Origin: Euphorbia lathyris
Lineage: Eukaryota; Streptophyta; Magnoliopsida; Malpighiales; Euphorbiaceae
Assembly: GCF_963576675.1 (NCBI RefSeq)
Contig: NC_088916.1
Location: forward strand, 55,615,001-55,679,000
Reading direction: 5' to 3'
DNA length: 64,000 bases
The notes beneath the pieces are model-generated. The model made no database searches. It saw only the letters and a program-made list of their open reading frames with translations, and was not told where the DNA came from. Below, in pieces: positions 22,270-33,354 of this stretch (its first letter is position 1; each line of letters begins with the position of its first letter). Made by a program: the position numbers and the translations under genes.

Positions 22270-25200
22270 TTGGAGGTTCAAATTGGACAACTCGCTAAAT
22301 CAATTCCATCCCGCAAGGAGGGAAGTCTTCCAAGCCATACGGAAGAAAATCCGAAAGAGCATGTTAAGGCTATCACTCTTCGTTCAGGGAAAAGTTACTT
22401 AGGTCCGGAAATGCCTGGAAATTCGACTTTACCTGGAACTGATTTACCAAAGTCCAAAGAAGATATATTAAATAAAAAAGATGCACCAATTGACCCTAGT
22501 ACAAAAACTTTTGTACCCAAACCACATTTTCCACACAAAGTCCGCAATAAGGACTATGACAAACAACTTTTGACATTTTTAGACAAACTTAAAAATTTGC
22601 ATATTAATTTGAAGTTTATGGATGCGATTACGCAAATTCCCAATTATGGTAAATTCCTAAAAGATTTAATTTCAAAGAAAATTAGTTGGGAAGGAATTTC
22701 ATCCATTTCACTAATTGAAGATTGCAGTTCAATTGTGTCCAGTAATTTGCCCACAAAACTCAAAGATCCCGGATGTTTTACCATTCCGTGTAAATTGGGA
22801 GATATTGAATTTCCCAGTTGTCTCTGTGATTTAGGAGCAAGCATTAACTTGATGTCATCATTTATTTTTAATAAGTTAGGCTTAGAAGAAGATATCAAAC
22901 GTACCAATATGGTTTTGCAATTAGCGGATCAAACCACTAAATAACCATACGGTATAATTGAGGATGTTTTACTTAAAGTTGACAAATTTATTTTTCCTAC
23001 CGATTTCGTTATTTTAGATTTTGCTTATGACGTTAATTGCCCGCTAATCTTTGGTAGACCGTTCATGAACACGGGACGTGCTCTAGTTGATGTGTCGGAA
23101 GGGAAAGTAGTTTTACGAATAGGAGACGATAAGATCGAGTTTGATATGAACCAAGTGATGAAATACCCTATGGAAGATTTCGCTTGTATGAAACTTGATT
23201 TGATTGAAGAATGTGTCAATGACATTGTTCAAAAAGAAGAAATAATAGAACCTATAATGAGTGAGGAACTAGAAGATAAGGACCCAGAACCTTTGATTCG
23301 AGAAGATGGACCAGTTCCGCCTTCGATAATAGTTCCACCTAAATTAGAACTTAAAGAATTACCAAGTCATTTGAGGTACGCTTTCTTAGGCGAAGGCGAT
23401 TCTCTACCTATAATTATCTCTAACAAGTTAACACAGGTTCAAGAAGAGAAATTGAAAGAAGTTGTTAGAAATAGGATAGGAAGTATGGGTTGGCAAATTT
23501 CAGACTTAAAAGGTATTAATCCGAGTATTGTAATGCATAGAATTCACTTAGAAGAAGATAAGCCACCTAAAGCGGATAGACAAAGACGCCTAAATCCGAA
23601 TATGAAGGAAGTAGTCAAAAAGGAGATTAATAAACTTCTGGACAATGGAATCATCTACCCTATTTTGGATAGTGAATGGGTTAGTCCAATCCATTGTGTA
23701 CCTAAAAAGGGAGGCATAACAGTTGTAAGGAATGAAGAAGGCGAATTAATACCTACACGAACCACCACTGGTTGGAGGGTTTGTATAGACTATAGGAACC
23801 TAAATAAAGCAACTAGGAAAGATCATTTTCCTCTATCCTTCATTGATCAAATGATCGAAAGGATAGCTGGTCATGCTTTCTACTATTTTCTAGACGGTTA
23901 TTCCGGATTCTTTCAAATATATATTTACCCGAATGACCAAGATAAAACGACCTTCACATGTCCTTACGGAACGTTTGCATATAGGAGAATGCCCTTTGGT
24001 CTATGTAACGCACCTGCAACATTTCAACGTTGTATGACTGCGATTTTTAATGATTTCATTGAAGATATCATGGAAGTTTTTATGGATGATTTTTCAGTTT
24101 ATGGAGATTCTTTTGATTCGTGCCTAAAAAACTTGGATAAAGTTTTGTCTAGGCGTGAAAAAACAAATTTGGTATTAAACTGAGAAAAATGTCATTTCAT
24201 GGTTGACGAAGGAATTGTTTTAGGTCACAAAATATCTGAAAAGGGATTAGAAGTGGATAGAGCAAAAACTTCAGTAATAGAAAAATTACCCCCTCCAACT
24301 ACTGTTAAGGGAGTAAGATCATTTTTAGGACATGCTAGTTTTTACAGAAGATTTATCAAGAATTTTTCTGTAATTTCCAAACCACTCACTAATCTACTCA
24401 TGAAAGATTCAACCTTTGATTTTAATGAAGATTGCGTTAAAGCTTTCGAAACATTGAAAACAGCTTTAGTCAATGCACCTATTATTGCTAAACTCGATTG
24501 GGATTTACCCTTTGAAATTATGTGTGATGCAAGTGATTTAGCTGTCGGATGTGTTTTAGGTCAAAGGAAGGATAAGAAACTTCATGTCATTTATTATGCA
24601 AGTCACACACTGTCCGGTGCATAATTAAACTACACCACAACTGAGAAAGAAATGTTAGCTGTAGTTTTTGCATGTGATAAGTTTAGATCATACTTGTTAG
24701 GTTCGAAAGTTATTATTTATACTGATCATGCAGCATTAAGATATTTATTTGCTAAAAAGGATGCAAAACCACGTCTCATTAGATGGGTTTTATTCTTACA
24801 AGAATTTGATATAGAAATTAAAGACAAAAAGGGAGTAGAAAACCTTGTCGCCGATCATCTATCGAGACTTGAAGATGAAAATGGTCCTATAGGTGAAACT
24901 ATCGGTATACGAGATGATTTCCCTGATGAACATCTCTACCAAATAAAAGATGTCATGTCACCATGGTATGCGGATATTGCAAATTATCTTGCAGCCAACA
25001 TTGTTCCGGGAGGATTAACTTTCCAACAAAAGAAGAAATTTTTCTTTGACATTAAACAGTATTTTTGGGAAGATCATTTTTTCTTTAAGACTTGTGGTGA
25101 CGGGATAATTAGGAGATGTGTTGGTGAAAATGAATATGAATCCATAATGTCGGAATGCCATTCTAGCTCTTATGGAGGACATAATGGAGTTAGCAAGACA

Positions 25201-26244
25201 GTAGCTAGAATATTTGAATGTGGTTTCTTTTGGCCTACGATGTTTAAAGACGTCTGTTCATTTATTACTCGTTGTGATAAGTGCCAAAGAACAGGAAATC
25301 TAGGAAGGAAAGACGAGATGCCCCTCACAACCATGTTAGAAGTTGAAGTCTTTGATATGTGGGGAATAGATTTCATGGGACCTTTTCCCCCTTCTTTTGG
25401 TAAAACTTACATATTAGTTGCCGTTGATTATGTTTCAAAGTGGGTTGAAGCAATTGCAACGCCGACGAACGATTCTAAAGTAGTCGTTAGTTTTCTTGAC
25501 GATATATTTTGTAGATTTGGTTGTCCTAGAGTCATCGTTAGTGATGGCGGTACCCATTTTATAAACCGAAGTTTTGAAACGCTTATGAAAAAATATGGAG
25601 TACGCCACCGCGTGTCTACGCCATACCATCCTCAGTCAAATGGTCAGGCGGAGATATCAAATAGAGAACTCAAATGGATTCTAGAGAAAACAGTTTCATC
25701 TTCAAGAAAAGATTGGTCTTGTAAACTCAATAATGCGTTATGGGCATACCGTACTGCATTTAAAACACCAATAGGAATGACTCCATACCGCTTAATGTAT
25801 GGGAAGGCATGTCATCTGCCAGTCGAATTAGAACATAAAGCCTATTGGGATATTAGGGAACTTAACTTTGATTTACGACAAGCAGGTAAAAAACGTTTGC
25901 TCGATTTAAATGAGTTAGATGAGTTACGCCATCTATCTTACGAAAATGCAAAAATTTATAAAGAAAAAGTTAAAAAATGGCACGATGCCAAAATTAAAGT
26001 CAAACACTTTAATGTTGGGGATAAAGTGTTGTTATTTAATTCACGACTTCGTTTATTTCCAGGAAAACTTAAGTCTAGATGGATAGGACCGTATTTAGTC
26101 GTCAAAACATTCGATTATGGTTCTTTAGAACTGGAAGGTCCTAACGGGGTTCATTTCAAAGTTAATGGTAATCGATGTAAAATCTATTACGAAAATATTT
26201 CACAAATAGGAAATGAGTTCGTAACAAGATTATCTGACGTATAA
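22270..26244 (+). pseudogene. Athila Pol: protease, RT, RNase H, integrase
   Basis: One frame, continuous with gag. Protease has CDLGASINLM (catalytic Asp codon at 22828). RT carries VCIDYRNLN, MPFGLCNAPATFQ and FMDD (codons 24079-24090). RNase H has IMCDASD. Integrase has HHCC ([10 protein letters not shown] ... CDKCQ), [15 protein letters not shown] and the DDE-like core, then a C-terminal [11 protein letters not shown]. Nonsense codons lie at 22942 (TAA), 24181 (TGA where Trp is expected) and 24622 (TAA where Gln is expected). It ends at 26244. Confidence 0.93.
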
Positions 26245-26276
26245 ATCATTTAGTTTATTTAGTTTTTGTACAATTT

Positions 26277-26336
26277 TTATTTTATTTTATTTTATTTTAT
26301 TTTATTTTATTTTATTTCATTTCATTTTATTTTTTT
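26277..26336 (+). repeat. (ATTTT)n microsatellite
   Basis: About eleven ATTTT units just after the Athila pol stop, with two ATTTC variants near the end. Confidence 0.9.
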
Positions 26337-26463
26337 TACCTGAAATCAAAATGCCATTTTTATGATTAGATAACTTAATGTTATGATTTACATGCATAAA
26401 ATGTGTTTACTTCATGATTTTAGATTTTATTTTAGGAAATTAGACCGAAATTAAAGTTTCAGG

Positions 26464-26662
26464 TAATTCTCTGCCGAGAATTTGGAATTCTCAGCCGAGA
26501 ATCCTCTTTTTCAGAGTTGTCCAAATAGGTTAGGTTTTTTCTGAACTTACCGAGAATAATTAATTCTCTACCGTGAATCAGAAAATGGGTTACGACGCCT
26601 GATTTCCGCAAGGAAATCAGCGTGTCGCGACCGAGAATTTGGAATTCTCGGTCGCGACACGC
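26464..26662 (+). other. palindrome cluster between Athila pol and the first envelope-like ORF
   Basis: GAGAATT/AATTCTC palindromes occur near 26472-26503 and 26548-26575. At 26600-26621 is a hairpin with 9-bp arms (CTGATTTCC, loop GCAA). Directly after, 26620-26662 is a hairpin with perfect 20-bp arms (GCGTGTCGCGACCGAGAATT) and a 3-base loop. Related palindromes lie before the second envelope-like ORF and in the LTRs. Confidence 0.8.
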
Positions 26663-26939
26663 GTTATTCCTGCACTATCAGGCCTGATTCATCTTCAACC
26701 TGCAGACAAACCCTTTCATAAATGAAAACTTAAGTTTCTTCAATTCCGAAGGGTGTAATTTTATGCCTTTTCGCATCAAAACAACACCTCATTTCGTCCT
26801 CAGATCATATAAATTCATACATAAGAATCTTGGTTCTGTTACAGATCTTTTTTTATCTTTGTCAGGTCAAATTTCTGATTTTTTTTCAAACACCATTTTT
26901 CACTAAGTAACAGAAACCTTATTTCTTTAGTTCTACACC

Positions 26940-27887
26940 ATGCCTACTAAACACAAAACCTCAAAGCACAATGCTGTTTCAAGCCACAAACGCCCAGACT
27001 TATCCAAACGGTATGGGGAGCCTTTTCCTATCTTCAATCACGACGAAGGTAGGCGTTACTGGAGGCTCCGTTACAAATTTTTCACTGGAATGTTGTATAT
27101 GGATGACTTCTTGAACACTCAACTTGGCATTAGCGATGACATGAGTCGCTATTTGGAACGTTTAGGGTGGACAAAATTCGCCAAAATGCGATTTCCAATC
27201 ATTGGCGATTGGATTCTGGAATTCTTTTGTACCGTTCGTTTTGTCAATAAACGACGGGTACGTCTCAGTTTTCGTCGAAATGGCGAAATCTTCACTTTCG
27301 GCTATCCCGAGTTGCATACTTGGTTTGGTTTTCCCTTGAAAGATACCATCAAACGTCATCCTGGAAAAGACATGACGTCCACAGATATTTGGAGAATGCT
27401 TACCGGTTTTTGGCGTTTCAATCCTAGACTCGCCTATAATCATTCCTTTCACTCCAGTTCCATGCTGTATTTGCACAAATTCTTGTGTCACGGTTTATTC
27501 GGTCGCACATTTAGTAGTGTGGTCCGTGACACATATCTTTATGTTCTTGGAGATATATTCCAGGGAAATGCAGTGGATTCTTCAAAGATTCTGATGGAGG
27601 GTCTTGTCGCCGCTTCTCGATCCAAGGATAAAAAGATTGGGTTCGGCAATATAATCTGTGGAATAATTCTCGGTACCAAGGGTACCATTGATGTTCCTTG
27701 GAGTGATGATGAATTCTTCCCGACGATAGACTATGAGTTTTTAGAGTTCGAAGGACTCGTCAAACGTGTCTTTCGTGCAGGCCCGTATTTTCTTTCTGCA
27801 CCGGAACGTCAAGCTTTCGTGCAGTTAAAAATCGACCATTATAGGGCCACCGAAATCCCGCTTGATAGGGATGAATATGTAGAGTAG
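26940..27887 (+). CDS. Athila envelope-position protein 1 (ATHILA ORF1-like, 315 aa)
   Basis: Complete ORF starting MPTKHKTSKHNAV. A basic N-terminus (1-25) is followed by the conserved ATHILA ORF1/putative plant transposon domain: F-MRFPIIGDWILEFF, GYPELHTWFGFP, LHKFLCHGLFGR. It lies in the position of env in retroviruses, but I see no signal peptide or transmembrane helix, so envelope is a positional name only. It is clearly related to the ORF at 28909-30126. It is intact although gag-pol is not. Confidence 0.85.
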   Translation: MPTKHKTSKHNAVSSHKRPDLSKRYGEPFPIFNHDEGRRYWRLRYKFFTGMLYMDDFLNTQLGISDDMSRYLERLGWTKFAKMRFPIIGDWILEFFCTVRFVNKRRVRLSFRRNGEIFTFGYPELHTWFGFPLKDTIKRHPGKDMTSTDIWRMLTGFWRFNPRLAYNHSFHSSSMLYLHKFLCHGLFGRTFSSVVRDTYLYVLGDIFQGNAVDSSKILMEGLVAASRSKDKKIGFGNIICGIILGTKGTIDVPWSDDEFFPTIDYEFLEFEGLVKRVFRAGPYFLSAPERQAFVQLKIDHYRATEIPLDRDEYVE

Positions 27888-28908
27888 TTTAGGTTTTTTA
27901 TTTTAATTTGTATATATTTTTCTTATTTTTGTTGTTGTAATTTAATTGTTTATTTTTAATTTTGTACATATATGTTCAATCAATAAATTAACTTTTCTAT
28001 TTCATCTTTGTTCATTTATTTTCTAATAGTTGCAAATATTAGTTAAATGAAAATAATTAAATGTTTAGATTAGTTTAAATAAGATTTCTTATTTAAAACG
28101 CATAATCCAATTTCACAAACTTAATTCATTAAGTTTAAAACATTAGGTTTTTCCAATTCATTCAATTGATTAATTCATGCATTTAATATATATTCATATG
28201 AACTTAATATGCACTTAATATCATTCTGTTAACTTGTATGCATAAATGAGCATTTAAGTTTCATTAATTCTTCATATACCATTTATTTCCCTTTTAATTC
28301 AATTTATTAAAGTTAAACCTTTGGTTTTCCTTGCAATTAATGACATTTATTTTTAGTTTCTGAGTACATGGACAGTTTTTTATTAAGTTCAGGACCCAAT
28401 TCATCAACAAAATTGCACAAACCAAGTCAATAGGCACCATAATAGCCATTTTTGACCAATTCTCTACCGAGAATTAATAATTGTCGGTATGAGCAGCAAA
28501 AACGGATGGAATTCAGAGCGAAAAAATCTCTGAAATTCGCGTGCCGCGACCGCGGCTATGCCATTTGCGGTCGCGACACGCGATTTACTGGCCCTTTTGA
28601 TTCCGATTTTTGACACAATTTTTGCCTATTCCTATTCCTATTCTACCTCTACATCTACCTATTACCCCCTATGTAAACCTACCTCTTACACAAACCTCAC
28701 ATCACCTCTCTTTTTACCCAATCCCTTACTCCAAACTCTTCCCCATAAAACAACTTTCACTCTTCCCAATTTATTCATTACCATTTCTATACTCTTTTCA
28801 AATCAAACACCTACCATTACATCCCCCATACTCATCTTCAAGCTTTGCTCTTTCTCTCAATTCATATTTTTTCTTCTTCTTCTTCTCTAACCCTAAAACA
28901 CCATTAAC
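27888..28908 (+). other. spacer between the two envelope-like ORFs
   Basis: About 1 kb of AT-rich DNA without a gene. It contains two palindromes of the element's family: 28461-28490 (TACCGAGAATTAATAATTG...GGTA) and 28538-28584 (GTGCCGCGACCG...CGGTCGCGACAC). A pyrimidine-rich stretch runs up to the next ATG and could act as its leader. Confidence 0.6.
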
Positions 28909-30126
28909 ATGCCTCGAACTAAGCGTGTTGGTCACAAGCCCACTGTAACGGAAGCTAATCGCCTTCGGGTTCGATGCGGGGCTTATTTCGATATCGAAAC
29001 GGAGGAGGAAGCCGCTCGTTTCAAACATTTTTCACAAGCTGATCGCCAATTTGTGGACATGCACTTCCTAGACTTACATTCGGTAAGAGCATTGAATTTC
29101 TCCACTAGAATTGATGCTTTTATTGAGGCTTTGGGTTGGCAAGAATTCGTTAATATGCGTTTTCCCCGTATTAATGAATATGTAGTGGAATTTTTGGTCA
29201 CTTTGACCATGAACAAGAAGAAAACTTCAATCTCTTTTAGGAATGAGGGTACCACTTACACCATTGATTATGAAGCAATGGGAAACATGTTTGGTTTCCC
29301 TACTTCTGATTTTTATGATAAGCCTAAGGATTTTGATAATGATGCTATTTGGCAAACTCTTTCGGACCAAGACTATTTTAATTCGAAAAACACCTCAAGC
29401 AAGTTGATTAAGGACAATTGTGTGTTCTTCTTTCATAAATTTTTGAGTTTCTCCTTGTTTGGTCGTGTTGAGAGTTCGAAGATTCAGGTTCGGGATTTGT
29501 TTGTTTTGGATAGTTTGTTTAAAGGCTTGAGGATTGATAGCATTGGTATTCTGTTTGATAATTTGTTCCGTGCCTCGAGGGCTACTACCATTCAAATCCC
29601 TCTCTGTAATTTTATCACCGCTATTGTGTTGGGAGCACGGGGTGAATTGGCAGATTATGACATGTCCACCTACCGTGGGTATGTTCCACTCTTGGACATC
29701 TCGGCTCTTGAGCGGGCTCATTTATTGCTTCCACAAGGTCCCCCCGTCTTTATTTCGTATGCTTTCCGTATTGCCCATCTTCGTGGCACTATGGGTGGTG
29801 GCGCTTCAAGTTCTCAATTTGTAGGTACCGAAGGCGGCGGAGAGGCGGAAGGCGAGGAGGATGAACCACAAGCTCAACCACAACCCCAAGCACCTCAAGA
29901 GGATGATCCGGTGGATTTGCGAAGGATTTTGAACCAAATCAATTCCAACAATCGTCAAATGAACTTACGACTTGATGATTTGGTAGAAAATAACATGGTG
30001 ATGAATGACAACCTCAACCTTTTGAGGCGTGAGCATAGGTCTACTCGGTCTCGGATGCTTTCATTTTTCCGACGCCGAAATGTGGAGACTTCACCTACAC
30101 CTCCGGATTCCCCGCCTCATGCATAG
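28909..30126 (+). CDS. Athila envelope-position protein 2 (ATHILA ORF1-like, 405 aa)
   Basis: Complete ORF starting MPRTKRVGHKPTV. It shares with the preceding ORF the order MRFP, hydrophobic strand, NEG-T-T, GFP, FFHKFLSFSLFGR, and a closing hydrophobic NFITAIVLGARG. It is about 90 residues longer: after residue 300 come Gly/Glu-rich and Pro/Gln-rich linkers and a C-terminal coiled coil (DLRRILNQINSNNRQMNLRLDDL) ending in a basic RRRNVET tail. No transmembrane segment is evident. Confidence 0.85.
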   Translation: MPRTKRVGHKPTVTEANRLRVRCGAYFDIETEEEAARFKHFSQADRQFVDMHFLDLHSVRALNFSTRIDAFIEALGWQEFVNMRFPRINEYVVEFLVTLTMNKKKTSISFRNEGTTYTIDYEAMGNMFGFPTSDFYDKPKDFDNDAIWQTLSDQDYFNSKNTSSKLIKDNCVFFFHKFLSFSLFGRVESSKIQVRDLFVLDSLFKGLRIDSIGILFDNLFRASRATTIQIPLCNFITAIVLGARGELADYDMSTYRGYVPLLDISALERAHLLLPQGPPVFISYAFRIAHLRGTMGGGASSSQFVGTEGGGEAEGEEDEPQAQPQPQAPQEDDPVDLRRILNQINSNNRQMNLRLDDLVENNMVMNDNLNLLRREHRSTRSRMLSFFRRRNVETSPTPPDSPPHA

Positions 30127-31552
30127 GTTGTTTTCTTTATTTTTATTTTTATCTTGTTAAAGTTTGGTACAATATTTCTTTTTAATATGTTTGGTACAAT
30201 TTTTAATTTTATGTTGAATGATTTTAATTTGCTAATATTCTATCTTTATTTTGTATGCTTTATTTCGTGCTTATTTTTCATGATATCTCGATTTTTGCAC
30301 CAATGAGGACATGGTCCAATTTAAGTGTGGGAGTAGATATACATATATCATTTTTTAGCACAAATAACAAATGCAACGAATAATTTTTATGCAAATGCAA
30401 CATATATTGCAACACATTTTATTTTTCACACTATTTTTCATAAACTTGACATTTTTCATATATTTATAAACTAATCATAAGATAGTATGATTATTTGTTT
30501 AGGTTATCATTATCGTTAGAAAAAAATATATTTCTATACGGGTAATATTTTTTAAATTTTTCACAAAATCTCTGATACGATTTTAAAGTAAAATTGTCTC
30601 GAGTGAATGTATTTTAGTTAAATAAATTCTTTATTTTCAATCTCTATTTATATCATGCAATTCATGATACAATAAATCTTATTTTAAATTTTCAATTAGG
30701 TTTATAGGCATTAAATTGAACTAACAATTTTAGCTCGGTTTGATTTCGTCTTACATTAACACCAATTGAAGTTTTTAAGGAAACTTTAACCATAATACAT
30801 GTTGAATTTTAAGTCAATATAGGATGAATGTGCTATCTTTTTTTTTCCCAAGTTACAATTTCAATTTTATATTTCATATTAATTAATCAATTAGTTGAAT
30901 TCTTAACTTTTGGCCACGATTGAGACCAACCTTATCACAATCGAGGTATGAAAGGAAAGAAAATTAAGTACCGTTTACTTTTGGTCACGGTTGCGACCAC
31001 CCTTATCACAATCGAGGTATGGAAGGAGCGTTAAAAATAATAATAATAATAATAAGCGTGTTTAAGTTTAAAGTAACGATTGCGTCCACCCATGGCATAG
31101 TCGGTACCTCTTAAGCAAACACTAAGCAATAACATACGTATATAAGGTTACGATCAAGACCACCCTTATCTCGGGCGTAACCAAGCAAATAAATTAATCC
31201 TAAGTACTTATTTAAATATATAATATATCTCATATATTAGTTTAGGTTTGGGAAAGGAAATTTTGTGCTTTGAAATGCCTTGAGACGAAAGACTCAATAA
31301 CATGCGTGCTTATATCGTCCCGAATACTTCAGTTTTAAAACAAAGATACAAGACGAATGATATATCGTATATTATATAAAGTTAGTTTGATGTTTTGTGT
31401 ATAAATTTGCCATGCGAAGTAAGTCTTTTTTGGCTTAACTAATTCAAAAGGTAATACAGAGATATATGTTTTATTTTCATAAACGAGATTAGTTAAAGAA
31501 TAAATTCAGTGAAATTTTGCTCGGGACTAGCAAAAGATTAAGTGTGGAGATT
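30127..31552 (+). other. Athila 3' untranslated region with repeats and polypurine tract
   Basis: AT-rich, no gene. GAGGACATGGTCC and AAGTGTGGGAG near 30305-30340 are typical Athila 3' motifs. At 30910-31190 four diverged copies of CACGATTGCGACCACCCTTA with ATCGAGGTATG occur. The tract AAGTGTGGAGATT (31540-31552) abuts the 3' LTR. Confidence 0.75.
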
Positions 31553-33037
31553 TGTTAAGCCCAAAATATACATAAAATATCATCAATAATTACATCAATA
31601 TTGCTATGAATTTATGCTGTTTATATCTGTTTAGAATACTTTTACTCTCGAATATGTTTCTTTCATTCAAGGTACATAAATATTTGGTAACATCCAAATA
31701 GGAGTGAAAAAGGATCAAAAATAGAAGAAAAACCCTACAAAAGGAGTCGAAGACGACGAAAATTAATAACGCCAAATCGAGGACGAGAACGAAAGCCAAA
31801 GGCGCGGAAAAGTTCCGTGCCGTGACCGCGGCCCCCCAATTCTCGGTCGCGACACGCTCCCTCCAGCTCCTCCTTCCCTTCGTTCGAAGACCAAAATGAT
31901 GCTCCCCCATTCTCGGCCGAGAATTAAATATTCTCGGTAAGAGCAGAAATCTGTAGAAGCCAAATTGCACACTTTCGTTTTCGACGAAACGCATTCGTTT
32001 GGGTGGATAAAGACGTCATTTCACAACGGATACGATCCTTCACAATGGACGCGACGCTTCAATCAAGACTCTTCAACATCTATAAATAAAGAGTTGATGA
32101 AGAGTTGAAGAGATGTAGAAGAAAGAGATTAGTATAGAATTTATGCAGAAATTTCGAGTCAAGTGATTCAGAATTTAGATTTCATTTTATGTTTAAAACA
32201 ATATGATGTACACACATTATTTATTCAATAATAACAAATTCAGTAGCGTTTAGACATTGTTCCAATTTAGTTTACATTTTGGTAGTAGACAGACCCCGTC
32301 TCTATTACGGAGGTTCAACGAGAAGATTGAGTAGAGGATCCGCCCCTGAGTCTGACAAACTCTAACGAAACCCAAGGAAAGGATTGACAGCCCGTTCACT
32401 TGCAAGTCGTCGAATGTTTCCATGCTCCGTGTTCTCTGTAAACTTGTATCAATTTTTATTTCATCTAATAAAGTCCGTTCTATTCGATAGATTTTTATGC
32501 AGCACTTTGGTAAAGGATCCGAAGTGGATTGATGCTGGTGTTTTCATTAAAACGTAGTTTAATTCAAAATCTTTACAAGGAAACTTTGTTGAACACTTAG
32601 ACAAATTATTATCTCGGTAGAGTTTTAATTTGGTTAAGGAAGCAATCTAAACCAGTTAGGAGGATTGTTGCGTTCAAAGCCTAAAAATTAGAGGTTCCGT
32701 CATTTATTTCATCTTTATAATTCATACAAAGTTTAAAGTTGTTTTCTTGGCTTAATGCAAACAAATACATTTGTTTACTTTTCTAAAAAGTACTAAGCGT
32801 TCCTGTCTTGCAAATTCATTCTTAAATCAGAATATTTTCTAACATTTTCATACTTTAATCTAATTCTCATTCTAGCAATTTCAAAACCAAAACCGATTTA
32901 ACGATTTTCCTTACTATTAATCTTATAAGTAAATTTAACCGATTCAAAATAAGTTTTTGTTAAAAAACGTTCCCTATGGGATCGATATCTTTTATTACTA
33001 CAAGCGTATACCGTGCACTTGCGGAAATCGTTCAACA
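31553..33037 (+). repeat. 3' LTR of the Athila element (1485 bp)
   Basis: Same length as the 5' LTR with no net indel. TATA box at 32081. It ends CAACA before the ATAAA duplication. Confidence 0.95.
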
Positions 33038-33042
33038 ATAAA
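33038..33042. repeat. target site duplication, right copy (ATAAA)
   Basis: Pairs with 19321-19325. The gag frame resumes immediately after it. Confidence 0.93.
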
Positions 33043-33348
33043 CAGTTCACTCAGTGTGACTGTTGCGGAAAAAGGGGACACACGAAAGATGTGTGTTGGT
33101 TCAATAAGCGGATTGTCTAATGTGACTTCTGCGGAAGAAAAGGGCATACCACTAAGATATGTTGGCATGCTCAGCATAACAATGCTGACTACACTCAACA
33201 TCACCCCCAAAGGGCAACTTATTGTGACTTCTGTGGTAAAAATGGCCACACTATAAAAGTATGTCGTCACAAACTAAAATATGACTTTGCACCTGTTTAT
33301 ACTAACAAGAAAGGACCCAAAAAGAATTGGGTACCTAAAGATGAATAG
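33043..33348 (+). pseudogene. Sirevirus Gag, last part with three zinc knuckles
   Basis: Once the 5-bp target duplication is taken into account, this stretch is in the same frame as the first gag part. It encodes three more CX2CX4HX4C knuckles: CDCCGKRGHTKDVC, CDFCGRKGHTTKIC and CDFCGKNGHTIKVC. A TAA lies between the first and second. It ends KKNWVPKDE and a TAG at 33346-33348, with protease following in the same frame. With the upstream knuckle this gag had four nucleic-acid-binding fingers. Confidence 0.8.
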
Positions 33349-33354
33349 TTTAAA

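Larger units (their letters stand above)
19326..33037 (+). mobile_element. Athila-lineage Ty3/Gypsy LTR retrotransposon
   Basis: Two 1485 bp LTRs with TG...CA ends, a tRNA-Asp primer site, one gag-pol frame, two envelope-position ORFs and an Athila-type polypurine tract. It is flanked by the perfect 5-bp duplication ATAAA. By eye the LTRs differ at about 31 positions (about 2%), so it is fairly young. Point stops and small indels inactivate gag-pol, while both envelope-like ORFs are open. Confidence 0.95.

Noticed and set aside
28558..28948. Two Pro/Leu/Thr-rich open frames before the second envelope-like ORF
   Set aside because: They reflect a pyrimidine-rich leader.
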